Below, in pieces: positions 57,492-64,000 of a stretch of DNA of 64,000 nucleotides (the first letter of the stretch is position 1; the number at the start of each line of letters is the position of its first letter). The translations under genes and the position numbers were made by a program. Origin of the DNA: Lactarius indigo (lineage: Eukaryota > Basidiomycota > Agaricomycetes > Russulales > Russulaceae). The notes under the pieces were generated by a model that saw nothing but the letters and a program-made list of their open reading frames with translations, did no database searches and had not been told where the DNA came from. The stretch spans positions 2,170,001 through 2,234,000 of the forward strand of contig JAFKAC010000001.1 of assembly GCA_025766275.1 (NCBI GenBank). The letters run 5' to 3'.

Positions 57492-60467
57492 TCATTGTAT
57501 CGTAGCCTGTGTCACGATCAAACTCACATTCGATCCCCCCACAACAAACGTGGACGCGACGTCCCCGAATGTCTTTGCGACCTCCGATTCCAACGATGTG
57601 TTACGCTCGGAGACCAATTCGTGGAGCTCACGCTGGTGTGACTCGACGGCCATGCGTCTCGAACGTCCTGCGACTACCAAAAGTGGCCTTGACGTTTGCG
57701 AGGCTTCGCCCGCCAACTCCAGCATCCTATGGAGTGGCCGAGCAGTCCGATTCTCTTTGGAAGGAAATGCGAGTCAACGCTGTGCGAATCGCGGGACTGA
57801 ATGACGAGTTTGGAGACGTGAGACGGTCCCAAAGAAGGTTGTCGGCAGTGTCAGATTGCATGCGAACTTGCGTGCCTTGCTGGGAATACACCGTATTAGG
57901 GAATGCGACGGTCTGCAACTATGTCAGGCTCCCTCAAGAGATCACTAGAACGTGAGAACTCACGTCGCCGTAATGGAATACAGGCTTGTCACCAACGGTG
58001 TGCACGGATTCCCTGCCATCGGACACATGTCGTTCCAATCGTCGTACGGTTGCGCTGACCCCGTCTTGCATACACAACTGTATCACGAAGGTCAAAGCAA
58101 GGCGGTCATCCGGACCCCCGAAGAAGGGAAGGAAGATGTGCGGATATATGGAAGAACTGGAATCGGTCAATAACCCGCGATCGACGAACAGGGCCACGTC
58201 TGACGAGCTATTCGCGAAAACCTTGCGAACGAATTGTGAACGAAGGAGGAGTGCAGCGGCTTCATCTTTCTCGTGGGTGTTGGAGAAAAGGGAATCAAAT
58301 GGACTGTAGGATGTTGTGTGCGAGCTGGACGAAGCACCTGTCGCGGAAGAAATCAGCCAGGGTATGATGGTCATTTGAGAGCCAGTTCTCGCGGACGTGA
58401 TCCACCACATGGGTGGAGAAACTCGTCGTGACTGATGACTGAGAGTGCAGCAGGACATCGAGAAATGGTTTAGGCGTCCAAAAGTCCGAAAAACGGATAC
58501 AACTGGATCATTGTGGACGAGTGTGTCGGCAGCCTGCGACCTCAGTACAGCGGATGTCCGCTCTGTCAACTCCACCAAACGGAGGGCATCTATAGAGATA
58601 GGTGGTCTCTTCAGGGAGATAAGGGACAACAGGTGCTTCGGATCGAATAGAGCCTTTGTCTATGGAGGACTTCTCATTCACAGATGATCGAGTACCCGTA
58701 GACGGACGACGGAGAAGCTGAAGGAGTGTCATAGCAGAGGGAAGTTGCTCCATGCCATCGAGGACGACCGCGAACTTGGAACGTGTAAACTCTCCAGACG
58801 TGGTGGCCGCTCCAGTGCCCGGAGTGAGCGCCTTTTCCAAACCGGTTCCACCGTGGACGCGGACACGCGCGGGGTATACAAGGAGGGTAAGGGGAGTCGT
58901 GATAAACGTCAACACTATTGCATGGAGGACAAACATAGAAAAGACTCGTTCATTAAGGATCTTGGCCTGGAAACCGACGTTGAGGACGATGAGCTCGACG
59001 AGACTAACGTGGGCTGTCAACACAGGTCTAGTTGAGGAATCGACCGAACCTACCCTTTACAGGACATGAGTATTCCAACAGCGCCAGATTCGCGAGTAGT
59101 GAAGCCAAAGGCCTTGGCTGTGACTGAGCACGGAATAAATTTGGCCAAAAATGCGACTACACAGATGAGAATAGTGTAACCCCAAGTGAGGCCAGTATCC
59201 AGGAGACTGAGATTAGTCCTGAGACCAGAAAGAGTAAAGTACTGTCAAGAGTATGTAATCATGAGCCATGCAGCGAGCACTACAGACATGAACGCCACAT
59301 TACCTGAGGTAGGAGCAGGAGAGTGATAAAATCCTCCATCTTCTCTACAACCGAGATGGCGAAGCCATTATCTTTGGGAATGATCAACCCGGCAATGAAG
59401 CCACCTAGAAAAAAACATATGAGAAGAGCGACAAAGAAGAGCAAGATCTAATGACCGAAGATAGCATGGATGCCGATTATGTCTGTGAAGAACGCCGACA
59501 TAAGGACGAGGATCAATGTTACTGTCATCATGAACGCCGTAGGTTCTCCCTTTTCCAAACTGCCCGTTCTTCGCGCAAGCCACCTAAAGGCCCATTTTCC
59601 GGGAAGGAGGAGGAAAATGGTAAATCCGACCCCCGTCAAAAGTACATAAAGGGCAACAAGACCAGTGGACGCGTTGACCAAGGCCACAGTAAGGGCTAAG
59701 AGGACCCAACCGGTGACATCATTGCCAATGCCAGCAGATAGGGCGAGAACCCCGACGGTGGTGTCCAAGAGCCGGGTTTCTGTGAGGATACGGCATAGGA
59801 CGGGGAATGCGGTGATGCCAACAGCGACAGCCACAAACAATATGAAATAGCCATATTTAACGCCATCATCAGCGAAATTGTTATATATAGGCACCGCTAT
59901 CGCAGCGCCAAGACCAAGTGGGATGACAAGACCAGCGGCAGAAATGGCGAGAGATGCTTTGGCGTTTCTCTTGAGCAGGCCGATATCGACTTCGATGCCA
60001 ATGATAAAGAGGAAGAAGACGAGCCCGACGGTACTGGTGAGAGTGAGGACATGGATCGAAGCTGGAGGAAAGATTTTGTTGGTAAAATTAGGAATGCGCC
60101 CCATGACAGTGGGACCAAGGATGACACCGCCAATAACCTCGGCGATTACCCTGGGCTGACGAATTCGAGCAAATAGGAGCGACAGTATCTGAGTGAAGCC
60201 AATGATAATAACTGGCAGAAGGAAAATAGGTCCAAGGCTCGGGTGGATTGTTTCAAGACATACCGGTTTGTATTACCCATAAGACAAAAGGGTCGTTCAC
60301 ATTGTACGTTGCTGGATTCAGACCAGAGAAGATACCGGCCTTGAAAAGGAGAACAGAATGAATGAAGAGACTAGGATCGATATATAAAGATCACATACCT
60401 GTTCAGGAGCAGCTCTGCGAAAGAGTACATGAGAAGCGTCGATGATATCCCGTGAAAATTGACCCAT
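57492..60467 (-). CDS. KHA1: K+/H+ antiporter, Kha1 type (CPA2 family)
   Basis: Kha1-type antiporters exchange potassium for protons in endomembranes and help set organellar pH. The start reads MGQFSREIIDASHVLF at 60467. The transport domain has LPVIIIGFTQILSLLFARIR, QPRVIAEVIGGVILGPTVMG, GLVFFLFIIGIEVDIGLLKR and VAVAVGITAFPVLCRILTET. It continues with VLALSAGIGNDVTGWVLLAL (the ND pair of CPA2), FLGGFIAGLIIPKDNGFAIS-like sequence and ILMSCKGLVELIVLNVGFQA. The cytosolic C-terminal part has the conserved LPEET-PISIDALRLVELTER, DVALFVDRG, IFLPFFGGPDDRLALTFVIQ and TSRPLLVVAGRSRRMAVESH, ending at 57492. One extra base near 58604 shifts the frame between LPEET and PISIDAL. About eight introns are present. 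Confidence 0.92.
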
Positions 60468-60804
60468 CTGAGGAGACTCGATGGAGAGGGATGAGGGGGC
60501 TTGAAACTGTTTCGCGTTTACTTAAGTGTCGCTGACCATTACGAAATTGATTTCGGATCGAACGTCGCGTAAATGGCCGGCTGCCGCACAAGAGCTAGCT
60601 TGGCACCAGACTTATTGGTCCGGTTATGAGGTAATCAATCCTTTTCAGGGTCAGGTTCAGGGGAACAGGTTCACATGATGACCGCTCTCCTCGATTAGCA
60701 CCCCGTGACCGCGGACAAGTATATACACTGCTACCACCAACTATAGCAGCTGAAAGCACATCATGACGTTTACAAATGCCAAGACTGTCAGCGGGTGGCC
60801 ACTT

Positions 60805-61471
60805 TCATGAATCAGAACTACAACCACGACAGCCTGTCAATGTCACCCACGAGGTTAGTCAAGCCGTCTCCAGGCTACAAGACTGATGACATACCACAAT
60901 GAACACACTCCACCACAGTCCCAGCACGCACTTGTGCTTTGGGAACGCGACAAATGCATGTCGAACCTTGATAGTTCATGTCCTGGTGGATCCAGGTCAG
61001 AATGAAAACCCAGGAAGCCAAGCCATTGACACTCACCTTTGTTTGAATGCATCGAAGACAGCAAAGCTTCTCGTATCCAGTTTTCTTCCATTTTGCAATT
61101 AGACTGCACACGCGAAAGTGATCAGAATAAGGCCTCTTGAATACAACTTCAACTTACTTCGCATCTCCGTATTTCTCTTTCAAGAGCCAGTCATACAGCT
61201 CCTTGCTGATTGCTTCCCGCTTGTAGTAGAGCTCATAGATGTATCTCGAACGAGCGTGTGATATCCGCATGATTGGCCAGAGGGATTCAGACTTGCGCTT
61301 CCCTTCATGGGATTCATTCTCAGCATCGCGCATTTTCCTCCCGTAGTCATCGAGGATCTTAGGGCCTGTCAGCTAGGGTTTATTACGGTGTGATAGATCA
61401 ATACTAACTGGTTCAATCTCTTCGAACCCCTCAGGGGCTTTCTTGGTCCGGCTGGTCCTAATTTTTGGCAT
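60805..61471 (-). CDS. BUD31: spliceosomal protein Bud31 (G10 family)
   Basis: Bud31 is a small zinc-binding protein of the catalytic spliceosome, near-identical across eukaryotes. Exons read [20 protein letters not shown], then [60 protein letters not shown] and EKYGDA. An intron leads to [20 protein letters not shown]. The intron after IQTK (donor GTGAGT) joins [20 protein letters not shown] and [11 protein letters not shown] last small exon gives CRGCSSDS, stopping at 60805. The cysteines of the G10 zinc clusters (LCCLRC, TCIC, ECVHCGCRGC) are all present. It is divergent from the REEP-like gene, with 226 bases between starts. Confidence 0.96.
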
Positions 61472-61697
61472 GACAATGGGAGGAGCTCACTGCAAGAGGT
61501 AAGTGTGTGGCAGTGACCGTCATGGCCGGTGTGTGCTAGAGGCACGTGGCCTCCCCCACGGTTCGACTTGCAACGAGGCATCCTCTCCTTCGCCATAAAA
61601 ACCTCTTTCCCGCAAACCAAACCCTCCTCAGACCCTTTCCAGCTCGTGGAACACCGCCTCCTCCATCGGGGCGCTCGTCGCTCCCCAAATTTTAACT
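61472..61697. promoter_or_regulatory. divergent promoter region BUD31 / REEP-like
   Basis: These 226 bases separate the opposed start codons. The stretch is pyrimidine-rich on the right, just before the REEP-like start. No specific element was assigned. Confidence 0.4.
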
Positions 61698-63665
61698 ATG
61701 GGCCTCGTTGTCCTTACTCTACGCTGCTACCTCGTCTTCCAGAACGTCTTCATCACGTTCAAAACCCTTAAACTACCTCCCCCTTCATCTCGAAACAATG
61801 GTCAACCAAGCGTCCGAGCGCTCACACAGAGAAAACGCGATATGAAAGGCTGCATGGCAATTTGGATCGTTTGGGTGAGTTGTGTGCTCTTTGGGTTTAG
61901 GCCAGGTCATTTACGCGTTTGTTCAAGTGCTGTCTGGCCCTTTATGAATCACTAGTGGAGAGAATAGTTTGGATCTTTATTCCATTTTACGATGAACTCA
62001 AGTCGGTTGTCCTCATTTTTCTCATCCTGTCTCGCGCCAGGGTATGTACCCCCCATCAATCTGGTGGGGTATCTTGTGACTCATCTTTGCCAGAGCGCCG
62101 AACCCATTTACCTCCACGTCATTCGACCTCTTCTCAAACCTTATGTGTCGACTCTCGACGCTATCCTCGGCTTCATTCACAACCTCGGCGACTTTGTGCT
62201 CTTAATTCTTTCCCTCCCTTTCACTGCAGCCATCTCATGGTGGTACGGTCCATCAGTAGATGAAGACCAGGCCGGTCTAACCGAGGTGGACTCGGAAAGC
62301 GTGAGAAGCTACGGAGACGAGCAGCCTACAACATTTAGGAATCGATCAGATTACCCAGGCCACCGCAATTTCCGGAGGCCCCCGACATCTTCAACAGGAG
62401 ATGGTCATGATACTTACCCAAGTGGGGCATCCCAGGAGACCAGACATTCTTCCGACACCCTACGCTCCCGAATCTACGCAGTTCCGGACACATCATCGCA
62501 AAATCATCAAATATGGTATCCCCCTCCGTCGTCTTATGAAGAGCCAGACGACGGTGGACATCATGAACCGCCAACTGTCATGCCAGAGCCTCACATTCCT
62601 TCAATCAGCGTTGACGATTGGCGGGCTTGCCCTCCGTTTCCTTCTTCGTACCCGTTAACGCCTGTGCACCAAGCACAGGTCAATATGCCAGAGCCTGTTC
62701 ACCCTTCCCAGTTCGGCATTATTCACGAAGAGGGCACGGGTGGAACCACCACGAATGACCAGACCGATGGAACCCGGCAGGGTTTTGGGCGGTCGCTCCT
62801 GCCGCCGCGTGAGCCCTTGAACTCCGGCCGCGATGGTGACTTGAGCGACGAAACCAGAAATCTCGGGGTTCCAATTCACGAAATTCGTTACGTTACTTCA
62901 AGCGACGAAGACATGGACGACTACGAAACTGAGGAAGATTCATTCGAAGTAACCCTTCGGACTCCCCAGCATCGACGTATTCTTCGCGCTGTCCCTATGG
63001 ATCGCGCGGTTTCCAACGTTTCTATTAATACCGAAGCCACTGTGGCCTCGTCAGCGCCAAGCGAGACGACTGGCCTGACAACGGATCATCACGCATCGTC
63101 TTTGCGCACAACTACTGTCACTATGTCGCGCAGTTCATCGACGGGCAGTTCGAGCGCTGCAGGAGTGAAGCGACCACTTCCCCATTACAGAGTCGGTGTT
63201 CGCCCCCGCATCCGCACGGCAGACAACCGGAGTCCGAAGAAGACGAGTCACATGAGAGCTATTGGACGTCCCACCGCTATTCCTCGTCCCCTTAGGCCCA
63301 CGCCCGAGGGCGCGGCTTCCGAGGATACCTTGGATGACGATGATCTTAAAGACACCGATGCCGCACGGGGGGGTGACGCCCTACTGGCCCGCAAGCGACG
63401 ACGTGTAACCGCGGCACCGCGGACCAAGCGAGTGGTAAATACCCGACCTGGTGCGCGAAGCGGACGAGATCAGTCATCGGAATCTAGACTGAGCCAAGAT
63501 AACAGGAAGTCGCGTGTCGCCAGACCTCCGGTGGCTACGAAGACTTCCTTGAGGAATGTTGATCCCCGCATGACCACGGGCACAGGCTCTTCTGGGTCCA
63601 CCGTATCCCCTCGTAGAGGCCATCAAGCTATGAGGAGGAATCCCGTCCCTATTTTTCGACCTTGA
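61698..63665 (+). CDS. REEP/YOP1/HVA22-family ER-shaping protein with long tail
   Basis: TB2/DP1/HVA22 proteins (Yop1, REEPs) insert hairpins into the ER membrane and curve tubules. The Met at 61698 begins MGLVVLTLRCYLVFQNVFIT. Two introns (donors GTGAGT and GTATGT) join MKGCMAIWIVW to CCLALYESLVERIVWIFIPF, YDELKSVVLIFLILSRAR and SAEPIYLHVIRPLLKPYVST. WxxxxxxE-type and FPFYxELK-like TB2 signatures are recognisable. A last hydrophobic segment (FVLLILSLPFTAAISWWYGP) ends the membrane part. Then comes a tail of about 450 residues, Ser/Pro/Arg-rich, with an acidic patch (SSDEDMDDYETEEDSFEV) and a basic nuclear-type patch (RKRRRVTAAPRTKR). Such a tail is much longer than in yeast Yop1 and may bind microtubules or partners. 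Confidence 0.88.
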
Positions 63666-64000
63666 GTGTTAGTCACAGTCACTGGTTCTGTTCCGTTATC
63701 GCTTTGACACTCTGCATGCACACGAATCCGAAGTATCTCAGGTATTCTTAGACATTGCTCAGCATATCTTGTAAAATATCGCTGTCTCACCACATCTATT
63801 CACCCTCAATATACAGTCACATTTTCCACCTTTTGATACTAGGTCTGCTGTGTTACCTTCTCTCTGACGCAACCAGCCAACCCCGTGCCAATGGTTCCGC
63901 CGCGGTCGCGTTCGTGCAGCCGGTACAAAGAAGTGAAACGTGAACAAAAACCCCGCGACTGGACAGCGACATAGGGAGTACACAACCAGGTAGGCGGCGC
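63666..64000. other. 3' flank of REEP-like gene to window end
   Basis: The region after the stop is AT-rich near 63770-63850 and shows no protein-like frame. It is probably 3' UTR and intergenic sequence. Confidence 0.4.

Overview
The window is nuclear DNA from a filamentous basidiomycete, most likely an Agaricomycete. Genes are dense, on both strands, and mostly cut by many short GT-AG introns (about 47-60 bases, a few near 100). Several products are fungal or mushroom-type: DASH subunit Spc19, Mgm101, a Kex1-type carboxypeptidase, and a GATA factor with an unusual finger. I see no rRNA, tRNA, transposon, CRISPR array or prokaryotic operon.

Layout. 1-6 kb: a partial unknown gene, NOP14, and an intronless orphan. 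6-11 kb: a GATA transcription factor between two gene-poor stretches. 11-17 kb: a SnoaL/NTF2-like protein, a rhomboid-UBA protein (Dsc2/UBAC2 type), eIF3d and the spliceosomal RRM protein Ist3. 17-29 kb: a beta-helix surface protein, poly(A) polymerase, an unknown gene, mitochondrial GatB, a DsbA-like protein and a PCI protein (PCID2/Thp1). 29-38 kb: a gamma-tubulin complex component, a type-B carboxylesterase and an APC-family permease. 38-50 kb: MGM101, a thioredoxin-fold membrane protein, KEX1, SPC19, a Nol11/Utp8-like nucleolar protein, an unknown gene and an acylglycerolphosphate acyltransferase. 51-64 kb: a GDPD phosphodiesterase, three orphans, a Kha1-type K+/H+ antiporter, BUD31 and a REEP/YOP1-like protein.

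The genes do not form one pathway. They are mostly housekeeping genes in ribosome assembly, translation, splicing, RNA 3'-end processing and export, mitochondrial upkeep, and membrane or secretory functions. Nine or more pairs are head-to-head, usually with less than 260 bases between start codons, so shared promoters are likely.

No defence, mobile or biosynthetic system was found. The best candidates for follow-up are a predicted one-nucleotide micro-exon at position 11786, very short first coding exons in two genes, and a recurrent pattern of single-base indels that break otherwise intact reading frames in at least seven genes. The indels probably reflect assembly errors but could be real decay. 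Exon boundaries were read by eye from splice signals, frame continuity and remembered family motifs, with no alignment run.
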